Below are positions 19,632 to 28,705 of a DNA stretch of 64,000 nucleotides, piece after piece. The notes under the pieces are model-generated. The model was not told the origin of the DNA and ran no database searches. It worked only from the letters and a program-made list of their open reading frames with translations. The DNA comes from an uncultured Alphaproteobacteria bacterium (GTDB lineage Bacteria; Pseudomonadota; Alphaproteobacteria; UBA3830): contig CALXQM010000018.1 in assembly GCA_944390765.1 (NCBI GenBank), positions 55,931-119,930 on the forward strand. The letters run 5' to 3'. The first letter of the stretch is position 1, and each line of letters begins with the position of its first letter. The translations under genes were made by a program, and so were the position numbers.

Positions 19632-20045
19632 ATGAGGATTTTTATAGCATCAGATCATGCGGGATTCTTATTAAAAGAAATATTAAAGCAACATTTTAAC
19701 TTAGTAGATCTGGGTTGTAATAGTAAAGATTCATGTGATTATCCCATATTTGCTCATAAATTAGCAGAATCCATTAAAAATAATGATAAAGGTATTTTAA
19801 TTTGCGGTACAGGTATAGGGATGTCTATTACTGCAAACAGACACAAAAATATAAGAGCGGCGCTATGTACTGATATACAAATGGCTGAGTTATCTAGAAA
19901 GCACAATAATGCAAATGTTATCGTACTAGGGGCGAGAATTATTTCAACAGAAATAGCTATCAATTGCATTAAAATTTTTCTTAATACAGCATTTGAAAGA
20001 GGCCGTCATTTACATAGATTGAATTTAATAAATAATATATTTTAA
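19632..20045 (+). CDS. rpiB: Ribose-5-phosphate isomerase B
   Basis: Interconverts ribose-5-phosphate and ribulose-5-phosphate in the pentose phosphate pathway. The 137-residue protein has IASDHAGFLLKE, the DYPIFAHKLAE region, the anion loop CGTGIGMSITANR and NVIVLGARI. A GAGGAG ribosome binding site precedes the start. It is a single gene followed by repeat-rich DNA. Confidence 0.92.
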   Translation: MRIFIASDHAGFLLKEILKQHFNLVDLGCNSKDSCDYPIFAHKLAESIKNNDKGILICGTGIGMSITANRHKNIRAALCTDIQMAELSRKHNNANVIVLGARIISTEIAINCIKIFLNTAFERGRHLHRLNLINNIF

Positions 20046-20099
20046 ATAATTATATATCCATAAAATATATGTTACAATTAAAAAAAAGATAGGGTAGGG

Positions 20100-20350
20100 G
20101 TAATAGGGTTTGATTTTTTCTTTACATCATTAGATATCTTGCGAAAGTCGAATTTTTCTATTTCGTTCGTGTCACTCCTCACAATGACGACGCATAGCGT
20201 CAGCGAGAGATGACCTTTTCCTTAGCGTCATCACGAGGATCTGAGCGACGTGGTGATCCATAACAATACTGAAACGCAGACAGAGACATAAACATAGAAA
20301 TGGATTCTCACGCTCGTTACACTAGCTCAGAATGACGCTAAAAGCGTGAG
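20100..20350. repeat. Cluster of dispersed palindromic repeat units
   Basis: This stretch between rpiB and the TadE-like gene is clearly richer in G+C than its surroundings and has no open frame. It contains three units of the intergenic repeat style common in Rickettsia, Legionella and relatives: TCACTCCTCACAATGACG near 20173-20191, GCGTCATCACGAGGATCT...GGTGATCCA at 20224-20260, and GATTCTCACGCTCGTTA...CAGAATGAC at 20303-20336. The last recurs at 31428 with one mismatch in 34 bases. Such units fold into hairpins when transcribed. Confidence 0.75.
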
Positions 20351-20363
20351 AGTAGAATAAAAA

Positions 20364-21047
20364 CTAATTCACTATACCGACACCTCGACTCCATAAAATA
20401 TAATAACCTTCTTTATTCGTATTACTACCTCCACTAAAAAGTTTTTCTACCATTGCAGAAGAAAAGGGATGACGCAATACTACTGTAAGTACAAAAACAT
20501 GACCAGAGGGAGTACCGTTTAGCAGATAATTTTTTCTGTTAGTACCACCCACATCAGAAGGTATTTCATGTGTCTCACCTCTTAACATAACTTTAGATGA
20601 TCCTGATCCAAAAGTCGCAGCAGTTGCATTAGAGACAGGTAATGCACTGTCACTACCATCTAAAGGATAAACAATACCTTCGCCACCATATGGAGACTTA
20701 CTCATCATTGTTGCAAGATCAGTATAAACTCTACAGTAAAATCTTGCTCGTCCTATTGGGATATATTTTGGTAAGTATTTCTTAAAAATAGCATCAAAAT
20801 TTTTTACGTTACCTCTATTGATAAGATCAAATGTACATTCTTTACAAATAGAATCAATAGCGGTTTTTTCTATATTAATTTTTATTAATTCAAAAGCAAA
20901 CAAGACTAAGTAAAGTACAATAGGTATTGTTAAAGCAAATTCTATAATTAATGAACCTTTCTTATGTAATTTTATTACTTTAAAAATTTTCATTTTAACT
21001 GGTGTAATAATACTTTTATACTTTGTCATTTCTATTACATCAAACAC
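20364..21047 (-). CDS. TadE/TadG-like pilus-associated protein (orphan)
   Basis: About 227 residues (or 209 if the ATG at 20993 is used). A KKGSLIIEFALTIPIVLYLV segment is the hallmark of TadE-like minor pseudopilins: a prepilin-type Gly-Glu (five residues apart) followed by a membrane helix. The rest is a periplasmic domain with two early cysteines and a Ser/Gly-rich middle. It lies 20 kb from the tad locus and on the opposite strand, so it may be a displaced member of that system. Confidence 0.7.
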   Translation of the reverse strand: MFDVIEMTKYKSIITPVKMKIFKVIKLHKKGSLIIEFALTIPIVLYLVLFAFELIKINIEKTAIDSICKECTFDLINRGNVKNFDAIFKKYLPKYIPIGRARFYCRVYTDLATMMSKSPYGGEGIVYPLDGSDSALPVSNATAATFGSGSSKVMLRGETHEIPSDVGGTNRKNYLLNGTPSGHVFVLTVVLRHPFSSAMVEKLFSGGSNTNKEGYYILWSRGVGIVN

Positions 21048-21089
21048 AAGCTCAGCTTAATGCTAATTCTTTAATTTTTTATTAATAAG

Positions 21090-23762
21090 TTATTGTAAAA
21101 ATGTACCTATTTCGACATTAACTTTTAATGGAATAGAAAATGAAATACAATTTTCCATAATATTCTTAATCTCTCTAACTGCTTGTTCTAATTTATCATT
21201 TTTTATCTCAAAAACTAGCTCATCGTGAATTTGAATAAGCATTCGAGAAAATAAACCGAGTAATAATGGGTGTATTTGAATCATAGCCATTTTTACTATA
21301 TCTGCAGCAGTACCTTGTATAATTGCATTCAGTGCCTGCCGTTCACTAAATTGTCTCAAATTAAAATTTTTAGATAAGATATCATGAATATAACAACGCC
21401 TTCCTGTTATCGTTTCTACATATCCATTATGCCTAGCAAAGCTTAAAACTTTTTCTTTAAAATTATGAAATTCTGGAAAACTATTAAAATAATTTTCAAT
21501 ATACCACTTTGCTTTATCCAAAGTAATATTCAAAGATTTCGATAACCTAAAAGGAGACATTCCATATATAATACCAAAATTTACAGTTTTAGCCTTACTT
21601 CTCATTTCAGGAGTAACTATACTTTCACTAACTTTAAATATATTTGCAGCTGTAGTTGTATGAACATCTCTATCGAGAGAAAATGCTTCTTTTAGTAACT
21701 TTATATCTGCTAAATGAGCTAAGACCCTTAATTCAATTTGAGAATAATCAAATGATACTAATTTATATCCTTCAGAACTAATAAAAGCACTCCTTATTTT
21801 TTTTCCTAATTCTGAACGGTATGGAATATTTTGCAAATTTGGATTAGATGATGATAAACGTCCAGTAAGAGTCGAGGTAGAATGAAAAGTAGTATGTACT
21901 CTCTGAGTATTAGAATCAATTAATTTAAATAACGGTGTGACATAAGTAGATGCTAATTTTGATAATTTTCTCCATTCTACAACTAATTTGGGAACCGGAC
22001 TAAAATCATACATTTCTTCTAAGCTTTCTACATCTAAAGAAGTTTTATTCTTTTGCTTAGGAATATGTAAGGAATCAAATAATACTTCTGCTAATTGTTT
22101 TGTTGAAGCTATATTAAATTTATATCCAACAATTTCAAAAATTTTATATTCTATTTCCTTTATTTTTATATTAATTGCATTAGAAACCTCTTTTAATTTA
22201 GATGCAGAAACCATAACGCCATTTGTTTCCATTTGATTTAATACATCTATTAAAGGCATATCTATTTTTTTATAAATTTTTATTAAATTAGACTTGTTTA
22301 GTTCCGAATACATATTTTCAAACTCATCATAGAATAATTCAGCGACTAAACTAGCCTGTTCAGGATTACAAATTTCAGAAAATGCAAATTTACAAATATA
22401 AGAATCATTTTCTCGAAAAATAGAAGATAATTTATCTCCTGTAACGCCGTATAATAAATAAGATATGGATATTATATCTTGGAATGCTTTTATACTTCCA
22501 AATAATTTCAATATTTGTCTTGTTCCGATTTTTGTAATGGACAAATCTTGAAAATAAGGCCTAAGTACAGAAGTAATACTAATTAAAGACAATGTGTTTT
22601 TATTTATTTGAATCTCATCTGAAATATAGAAAAAACATTCTGCAATTTGTGATTCCGTACAAATAACTAAGACTTGCCCTCCATTAAAACAAAGGGTAGA
22701 AAATAAACTTATTTTTTTCGGACGATTAAATTCTAAAAAATTGTGTAAATCATCCAAATTTTTTATATAAATATATTTTCTTTGTTGCTTTTCTTTTCTT
22801 TCATTAAAATTTTTCAACCTTTTTACAAGAGAACGAAAATTTTGCTCTTCTAAAAATGATATGGCATTATTAATATTCATCGATACTTTTAAATCTGAAA
22901 AATTTTTCGATATTGGGACATTACGGCATAAAGTTACAAGTTTTTCAGATAATAATAACGCTTCATGATTATCTCTGAGTTTTTCTCTAATTCGAATTGG
23001 TGTTATTTTGTCTATATTCTCATAAATACAATCTATAGTTTTAAATTCATTTACTAATTTAGCAGCAGTTTTAGGGCCTATACCATCTATACCTGGAACA
23101 TTGTCAGTTTTATCCCCCATAAGAGATTGTAACATTACCATTTGTTCAGGATATACCCTGTATTTTTCAAATACCTCTTTTTTTTTTATAATTTTAGATT
23201 TTATTGGATCAAATAAGTAAGTATTTTCATTAATTAATTGCATTAAATCCTTATCTGAAGCAACGATTCTAACTTCGTAATTATTATTAGCCAACTCGGA
23301 AGAGTAAGTTGCAATTATATCATCTGCTTCATATCCTTCTATCTCAACAATAGGTAATCCAAAAGATTGGCAAGCCTGCAATAATAGCGGAAATTGCGCT
23401 TTTAAATCAACAGGCGTTTCTTCTCTATTATTTTTATATTCATTATATATTTTTTTTCTAAAAGTATTACGTCCAGCGTCTAATGCTACACAAAATAAAT
23501 CTGATTGTTGCTTATCTAAAAGAGATAATATCATTGAGCAAAATCCGTATACCGCTCCTACAGGCTCATTGTTCTTGTTAGTTAGTTGTGGCAAAGCATA
23601 AAATGCACGATATATAAAACTAGAACCATCTACTAAAATAGCTAATTTCTTTTCTTTATTGTTTGTAGACCGTAAATTTTCTTGTTTATTTTCAGAAAAT
23701 ATTCCGCTATCTAAAGATAATTGTTCACATTTGTTTTCTAAATCGATAACGGAATTTTTCAT
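21090..23762 (-). CDS. polA: DNA polymerase I
   Basis: It has the 5'-3' exonuclease domain (LVDGSSFIYRAFYALP; ALDAGRNTFRK; GDKTDNVPGIDGIGPKTA) and the polymerase domain (DYSQIELRVLAHLA, KTVNFGIIYGMSP, QIHDELVFEI). In the middle domain the proofreading motif I DxE is replaced by LFSTLC, and the motif II and III aspartates are not evident, so 3'-5' exonuclease activity is probably lost. I use the ATG at 23762, just after the secB stop; an ATG at 23792 would overlap secB. An N-terminal leader of about 36 residues precedes the exonuclease domain. Confidence 0.93.
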   Translation of the reverse strand: MKNSVIDLENKCEQLSLDSGIFSENKQENLRSTNNKEKKLAILVDGSSFIYRAFYALPQLTNKNNEPVGAVYGFCSMILSLLDKQQSDLFCVALDAGRNTFRKKIYNEYKNNREETPVDLKAQFPLLLQACQSFGLPIVEIEGYEADDIIATYSSELANNNYEVRIVASDKDLMQLINENTYLFDPIKSKIIKKKEVFEKYRVYPEQMVMLQSLMGDKTDNVPGIDGIGPKTAAKLVNEFKTIDCIYENIDKITPIRIREKLRDNHEALLLSEKLVTLCRNVPISKNFSDLKVSMNINNAISFLEEQNFRSLVKRLKNFNERKEKQQRKYIYIKNLDDLHNFLEFNRPKKISLFSTLCFNGGQVLVICTESQIAECFFYISDEIQINKNTLSLISITSVLRPYFQDLSITKIGTRQILKLFGSIKAFQDIISISYLLYGVTGDKLSSIFRENDSYICKFAFSEICNPEQASLVAELFYDEFENMYSELNKSNLIKIYKKIDMPLIDVLNQMETNGVMVSASKLKEVSNAINIKIKEIEYKIFEIVGYKFNIASTKQLAEVLFDSLHIPKQKNKTSLDVESLEEMYDFSPVPKLVVEWRKLSKLASTYVTPLFKLIDSNTQRVHTTFHSTSTLTGRLSSSNPNLQNIPYRSELGKKIRSAFISSEGYKLVSFDYSQIELRVLAHLADIKLLKEAFSLDRDVHTTTAANIFKVSESIVTPEMRSKAKTVNFGIIYGMSPFRLSKSLNITLDKAKWYIENYFNSFPEFHNFKEKVLSFARHNGYVETITGRRCYIHDILSKNFNLRQFSERQALNAIIQGTAADIVKMAMIQIHPLLLGLFSRMLIQIHDELVFEIKNDKLEQAVREIKNIMENCISFSIPLKVNVEIGTFLQ

Positions 23763-23766
23763 AATA

Positions 23767-24222
23767 TTATTGCTTGGTCTGATTTTTTGCATTCAATTGC
23801 TGTTGATATAAATCAACAAAATTTACTGGTGCTAAATACAAAGGAGGGAATCCACCTTCATTAACAGCAGAGGCTATAATACTTCTAGCAAAAGGAAATA
23901 ACAAACGAGGGCACTCTACATATAAAATTGGCTCTATCATAGATTGTTCAAATCCTTTGATTACGAATTCGCCAACATAGGACAACTCTAAAATAAATAA
24001 TGTTGTATCTTTTACTTTAGCTGAAATATTGATCTTTAATGAAACAATATAAACGTCTTCTTGCTTCCCTTTTTCATGATTAATATTTAACTTGACATCG
24101 ATGTTTGGTTGTTCGTTTGAAGACTCGATCTGTGAAATAGGATTAATATTCTCAAAAGATAAATCTTTTGTGTACTGTGCAATAATTCCTAATGTTTGCT
24201 CTTTTTTTTGTGCTTCTGACAT
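23767..24222 (-). CDS. secB: Protein-export chaperone SecB
   Basis: Tetrameric cytosolic chaperone that delivers unfolded preproteins to SecA. The 151-residue protein shows YTKDLSFENINP near the N-terminus, the central LELSYVGEFVIKG strand region and the C-terminal PRLLFPFARSIIASAVNEGGFPPLYLAPVNF block, typical of SecB. It ends directly before polA, as in some Alphaproteobacteria. Confidence 0.95.
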   Translation of the reverse strand: MSEAQKKEQTLGIIAQYTKDLSFENINPISQIESSNEQPNIDVKLNINHEKGKQEDVYIVSLKINISAKVKDTTLFILELSYVGEFVIKGFEQSMIEPILYVECPRLLFPFARSIIASAVNEGGFPPLYLAPVNFVDLYQQQLNAKNQTKQ

Positions 24223-24344
24223 ACTTCCTCTCTAAATAATTCAAATACCATGATACATAATAGAAGTAGATAACTCAATAAACTTTAGTAATATCTAACC
24301 GATTATTATAAATTCAATAAAATGGAATTCTTTTTTAATTGATG

Positions 24345-24953
24345 TTAATGAACAAAAAGTTCTTCAGGACAAATTTCAAGTAAATCTAATGCACAAATAG
24401 TTTGTAATGTATTAAAACATTTTTGTGCTATTACTTTTCTTCCTTCTCTGGCAAGCATGTAATCTAATTTCTCTTTTAGCTTGTGTAAATAAATTACGTC
24501 ATTTGCTGCATAATTTAGCTGCTCAGTGGATAACTCTTCTGTACCCCAGTCTGATGACTGCTCTTGTTTAGAAAGTTCAATGTTCAAAATTTCTTTACAC
24601 AAATTTTTTAAACTATGCTTGTCTGTATAAGTTCTTACAAGTTTTGAGGCGATTTTTGTACAATAAATATTATTTACAACGATATTAAAGGTATAATTTA
24701 AGATTGCTATATCAAATCTAGCGAAATGAAATATTTTTAAAATATTTGGATTTATAAGTAATTTTTTTAAGTTAACAGCTTCTCTTTCGGGATTTTTTCG
24801 TATATGCACTAAATGAATTTCTCCTTCTTTAGAACATATTTGTACAAGGCATAGTCTATCACGTTTTGTTACAAGCCCCATTGTTTCGGTATCTACAGCT
24901 ACACTATCTTCAAATACAATACTATCTGGCAAATCATCTTCATAAATATTCAT
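24345..24953 (-). CDS. RNase D-like 3'-5' exonuclease (single domain)
   Basis: DEDDy exonuclease of 202 residues. Exo I is VAVDTETMGL, exo II the HFARFDIAIL region, and exo III YAANDVIYLHKL. It lacks the HRDC domains of E. coli RNase D, as is usual for the short alphaproteobacterial version. It follows tRNA-Leu by about 13 bases on the same strand, so the two are likely co-transcribed and tRNA 3' trimming is a plausible role. Confidence 0.85.
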   Translation of the reverse strand: MNIYEDDLPDSIVFEDSVAVDTETMGLVTKRDRLCLVQICSKEGEIHLVHIRKNPEREAVNLKKLLINPNILKIFHFARFDIAILNYTFNIVVNNIYCTKIASKLVRTYTDKHSLKNLCKEILNIELSKQEQSSDWGTEELSTEQLNYAANDVIYLHKLKEKLDYMLAREGRKVIAQKCFNTLQTICALDLLEICPEELFVH

Positions 24954-24966
24954 AATATTATCTCCT

Positions 24967-25053
24967 TGGTGCCCAAAAGAAGACTCGAACTTCCACCCAT
25001 TTACATGGACTAGGACCTGAACCTAGCGCGTCTACCAATTCCGCCATTTGGGC
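24967..25053 (-). tRNA. tRNA-Leu (anticodon CAG)
   Basis: Reading the minus strand, a 7-bp acceptor stem (GCCCAAA with TTTGGGC), a class II variable arm and an anticodon stem CTAGG/CCTAG enclosing TTCAGGT give anticodon CAG, decoding CUG. The T arm has GTTCGAGTC. A templated CCA is present at 24967-24969. The gene is between efp and the RNase D-like gene. Confidence 0.95.
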
Positions 25054-25064
25054 ATAAATATCCC

Positions 25065-25628
25065 TTATTTTGCTTTTTCTACGTAAGAACCATCATCAGT
25101 ATTAACTACAACACTTGTTCCAGCATCAATATGTGGAGGAACTAAAATACGTACACCATTTTCTAATATCGCAGATTTATAGGAGGCAGTTGCAGTTTGC
25201 CCTTTTACTACTGTATCGGCTTCTACAATCTTCATAGTTACTGTATTTGGAAGCATTACACCAATGATCTCACCTTCATAGGATGTAATTGTTACAATCA
25301 TATTATCTTGTAAAAACCGAGCTGGCTCTCCAATAATATCTTTATTAATTTGAATTTGCTCAAAAGTTGAAGTATTCATAAAAGTAAAAATATCTCCATC
25401 TTTAAACAAAAGCTGATATTCATCTTCATCTAAAGAAACTTTTTCTAAAGTTTCATCTGAACGAAATCTTTCATTCAATTTTGTACCATTTTTGATATCT
25501 TTTAATTCTGCTTGTATAAAAGCACCTCCTTTGCCTGGTTTTACATGCTGAAGTTTACAAGCTGTCCATAAGCGTCCTTTATGTTCTATTAACATTCCAA
25601 TCCTTAAGTCATTCCCGCCGATTTTCAT
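25065..25628 (-). CDS. efp: Elongation factor P
   Basis: Rescues ribosomes stalled at polyproline. Three beta-barrel domains of normal length (187 residues) begin with GNDLRIGMLIEHKGRLW. The tip of domain I reads KPGKGGAF, so the modifiable lysine is kept; no modification genes are in this window. It ends 11 bases before tRNA-Leu. Confidence 0.95.
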   Translation of the reverse strand: MKIGGNDLRIGMLIEHKGRLWTACKLQHVKPGKGGAFIQAELKDIKNGTKLNERFRSDETLEKVSLDEDEYQLLFKDGDIFTFMNTSTFEQIQINKDIIGEPARFLQDNMIVTITSYEGEIIGVMLPNTVTMKIVEADTVVKGQTATASYKSAILENGVRILVPPHIDAGTSVVVNTDDGSYVEKAK

Positions 25629-25668
25629 AAATTATCCTTTAAATCTTGTACACATTAATTTACGATGA

Positions 25669-25773
25669 TTATTAGTTAATATTCAAGATAAAAGTTTTAA
25701 AAAACAATTAAAAAAAAATTGGGTAAAAGCAGAAATTTATGATATAGATATTTTTTCAATAGTTATTTTATAA
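25669..25773 (+). pseudogene. Fragment of an unknown protein family (partner of 61480-61872)
   Basis: The spacer before trmB has a short open frame reading LLVNIQDKSFKKQLKKNWV and ending at a TAA near 25771, with a stop directly before it and no start codon. It matches, at both DNA and protein level, the beginning of the decayed gene at 61480 (LLVNSQEQNLKKSLNFWV). The two share LLVN, the KK-x-L spacing, WV and a following YD. It is best read as a leftover of a second copy. Confidence 0.45.
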
Positions 25774-25789
25774 AATTTTGAGGAATTCT

Positions 25790-26470
25790 ATGGTAGATAT
25801 TAAGTTGATTCAATCCTATGGAAGAAAAAGAGCTAAAGGGCTAAGCGTTTCGCAAAAAAATGACTTAATAACTTTATACAACTTATATGGTATTCATATT
25901 AGTGATACCGAATTTCATCCGAATTCTCTTTTTAAAAAAAATTTTCTTTCAATAAATATGGAAATAGGTTTTGGAAGAGGTGAACATTTGATAGAAAGCG
26001 CAATTGCCAATCCAAAAGAGGGGTTTATAGGTTGTGAACCATTTGAAAATGGGGTTGTAAATACTCTACGGGAAATACATAATAACAAATTAGAAAATAT
26101 AAAAATTTTCAATGGAGATGCTCGACTTCTATTAGAAAAATTGCAAGATAATACAATAAATAAGTTTTATATATTATTTCCTGATCCTTGGCCAAAAAAA
26201 AGACATTACAAGCGTCGTGTTTTATCTAATGTATTTATCCGAACTTTACAGAAAAAAGGAATATTACCATCTGCTAAATTATATTTTGCTACAGACTGTA
26301 AAGGCTACATGCAACACGTAATTGAAAATATGAAGACACTAAATATTTTATGTAATGATGATATAACGGAGCTTGCTAACAAACCAAATTGGTTTACACA
26401 GACAAGATATGAACAAAAAGCCCTATCACAAGGGAAAACATGCTATTACCTTAACGTAAATTTATCATAA
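25790..26470 (+). CDS. trmB: tRNA (guanine-N7)-methyltransferase
   Basis: SAM-dependent enzyme making m7G46 in tRNA. It has the SAM loop NMEIGFGRGEHLIESA, the acidic motif IFNGDARLLL and the family signature FPDPWPKKRHYKRR. The ATG at 25790 has GAGG upstream and gives the typical N-terminus (QSYGRKRAKGLS); a TTG at 25778 would add four residues. Confidence 0.93.
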   Translation: MVDIKLIQSYGRKRAKGLSVSQKNDLITLYNLYGIHISDTEFHPNSLFKKNFLSINMEIGFGRGEHLIESAIANPKEGFIGCEPFENGVVNTLREIHNNKLENIKIFNGDARLLLEKLQDNTINKFYILFPDPWPKKRHYKRRVLSNVFIRTLQKKGILPSAKLYFATDCKGYMQHVIENMKTLNILCNDDITELANKPNWFTQTRYEQKALSQGKTCYYLNVNLS

Positions 26471-26942
26471 TACCATAAAATAGCTAAAATATTTTATCTG
26501 TTAAATCGAACCATATTTATTGTTTTTGTCAATATAAATTAAAAAAGTTTGAATTAATCAGAGTATTTTTGTAACGCACTATTCTATAATTATTTAAAAT
26601 AATCTATTTTCATTAACATATCATACTGCTCTTCATAGTGATAAAAGGATTGGGAAACCTTGCGATGGTGCAAGGCAAATATTCTTGACAATGATGTTAT
26701 AGAGAGACTTCTCATAATAATAAGAAAGGAAAAAGGTGTTAATAGGCAAGATTTCTACAATGATGCTAAAAAGTAACGATTTTGTGATAAATATCAGAAA
26801 GAAACATAGCTTAATATCTTCGCATAATAGCACATAAATAGAATTATATGCCAATAATTATATTAAAAATTTTTGATTTATATGATTGATTTGTCCTTAA
26901 TTAGATGATAAATTAAATATAGGTAATCATGGAGAAGAAGAG
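26471..26942. other. Non-coding spacer with weak coding remnant
   Basis: No intact gene in 470 bases. In one plus-strand frame (about 26644-26776) the translation reads KDWETLRWCKANIL and continues to RKEKGVNRQDFYNDAKK before a stop, which looks protein-like but has no start. It could be the tail of a lost gene. No RNA gene was seen. Confidence 0.35.
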
Positions 26943-27272
26943 ATGTTGAGAAAATTATATTCATTATTTACAATTATTATAACTATGGGTTGTTATACTA
27001 TGGATAATAATTATGATTCAAGTATCGGATATTCCAGTAAGATATATGGAACAACAACAGAAATTAATAATTATCAAATAAAGCAACAGTGCGAGCAGAT
27101 AAATTTTATAAATAATGAAATTAAATATGGTAAAATAGTGAATATTATATTGGGGATAATGGCTATTCCATGTTTATATGCAGCTCATGTTTCTAATAAT
27201 GATGACATACAAATATTTGGCTTTGCTGGATTTGTAATGTTTACTCTATTATCCATAACAGCTGATTGGTAA
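26943..27272 (+). CDS. Small exported or membrane protein, unknown
   Basis: A 109-residue protein with an N-terminal hydrophobic segment ending in MGC at residue 17, a poor lipobox, and two hydrophobic stretches at the C-terminus (INIILGIMAIPCLYAAHV region and FGFAGFVMFTLLSITA). The ribosome binding site is GGAGAAGAAG. It probably forms an operon with the next gene, 12 bases on. No family recognised. Confidence 0.55.
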   Translation: MLRKLYSLFTIIITMGCYTMDNNYDSSIGYSSKIYGTTTEINNYQIKQQCEQINFINNEIKYGKIVNIILGIMAIPCLYAAHVSNNDDIQIFGFAGFVMFTLLSITADW

Positions 27273-27284
27273 GAGGATACTATT

Positions 27285-28016
27285 ATGAAAAATTTGATAT
27301 ATCTTTTTATATGTATTATTTTTATTTATGAAATACAAGGGATGTATAATTTTACAGAAAGATCTGCTTCTGATTTAGGAAAAAATACAGCCAACGTTGA
27401 TTCATTACATAATGAAATTGCTTTTGCAGCTATACCGATTATTCCTATTAGTATATATGCTTTTTATTTAAATTATAGAAAATCAAAATGTATAGAAGAA
27501 TTATGGTTACAACAATCAGATAAATTGGATGAAATAAACCACAATTTAAATTATATATCAGAAAATGATAATTTAACATTGAAAAATAAATTTAAAAATT
27601 TAATAGAATTGGCTCAAGAACAAAATAATATATAATCGCAGAAAGAATTAAAAAATATAAAATCTAAAATATTAACTTTGGAAGCCGATTTAGATATTGG
27701 ATTACCTATAGTTAGAGGAGTAATTATAGGTACAATACTTCAAAGGCTTTTTGATAATAAAGTGAAAAATATAAAAGATATAAAATCTACATCTATTATA
27801 TTGAGTACGGCAAAAACTTTAATAAAATGGCATTCCACCATTATAAAAAAAGAAGCGCAATATGGGATACAACGCAGTTTATTAAGGGATATTGTTGATT
27901 GTTTTAAATGGGGTAGTTCTAAAATATTTAATTTCGGTAAATTGATTAAAAGAAACAGTATTATTCTTATTAGAAGAATTTTTGATAATCGGCAACAAGA
28001 GATGTTATTAAATTAA
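27285..28016 (+). pseudogene. Membrane/coiled-coil protein gene split by an in-frame TAA
   Basis: The frame opening at 27285 encodes a signal-like N-terminus (MKNLIYLFICIIFIYEIQG), a membrane segment and a coiled coil ending ELAQEQNNI at a TAA (27633-27635). The same frame then continues without a further stop to 28016: SQKELKNIKSKILTLEADL and a hydrophobic, basic C-terminal part. A TTG at 27678 could start the second part separately, but the coiled coil running across the stop suggests one gene of about 243 codons with a nonsense mutation. No family recognised. Confidence 0.55.
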
Positions 28017-28255
28017 ACAATTGCTTAAATTACGAAAATTTCTTTTTATGGGATTAACAAATAATGCATTGATGGTTTCTGCTTTTCCTAAATATTTAAA
28101 TGAAATTATTTTTTGTTCAGCAAAATATTCTATATCATTTTCAATGCATTATATGATATATAAGTGGCATTTTTTGTAAGAACATATTTTTATATGTAAA
28201 AATACATAAAACGAGATATCGTATTTTATTTCGATAATTTTATATTTCTTTTTAT

Positions 28256-28283
28256 AAAAAAAGCCTTCTAATGAAGGCTTTTT
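28256..28283 (-). terminator. Rho-independent terminator of the rplKAJL operon
   Basis: An eight-base-pair stem (AAGCCTTC/GAAGGCTT) with a TAAT loop is flanked by A and T runs. Read on the minus strand, the stem is followed by a run of T, directly after the rplL stop. It means transcription ends here rather than running into rpoB. Confidence 0.85.
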
Positions 28284-28308
28284 ATAATTATATGAAACAA
28301 AAATAAAA

Positions 28309-28686
28309 TTATTTTAATTCAACTTTAGCACCAGTCGCTTCAATTTTCTCTTTTATTTGTTTTGCTTCATCCTTAGAGACACCTTCTTTCACTGTTTTTG
28401 GAGCGGATTCAACTAATGCTTTCGCTTCAGTTAATCCCAATCCTGTAATTTCTCTAATTACTTTAATTACCGCAATTTTTGTAGAACCTGCATCGGTTAA
28501 CACTACATCGAATTCTGTTTTTTCTTCTGTAGTAGCAGCAACTGGAGCAACACCAGCAGCAGCAACCGCAACTGGTGTAGCAGCAGAAACGCCCCATACT
28601 TCCTCTAACTTCTTACTTAACTCTGCAGCTTCTAACACTGTTAAAGCTGATAATTCTTCTACTATTTTATCTAAATTTGCAGCCAT
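28309..28686 (-). CDS. rplL: 50S ribosomal protein L7/L12
   Basis: Stalk protein that recruits translation GTPases. A helical N-terminal dimer domain ([25 protein letters not shown]), an Ala/Val-rich hinge, and the C-terminal domain with [21 protein letters not shown] and [14 protein letters not shown]. The 125-residue length is normal. Normally rpoB follows; here a terminator and unrelated genes do. Confidence 0.96.
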   Translation of the reverse strand: MAANLDKIVEELSALTVLEAAELSKKLEEVWGVSAATPVAVAAAGVAPVAATTEEKTEFDVVLTDAGSTKIAVIKVIREITGLGLTEAKALVESAPKTVKEGVSKDEAKQIKEKIEATGAKVELK

Positions 28687-28705
28687 AATTATTATCCTCC
28701 ATAGT

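Noticed and set aside
20142..20340. Possible CRISPR or tandem array
   Set aside because: The repeated units are different palindromes without regular spacers or a shared direct repeat, so this is a dispersed-repeat cluster.
26633..26854. 73-codon minus-strand frame
   Set aside because: No ribosome binding site and a composition of AT-rich noise; the plus-strand remnant is the more protein-like reading.
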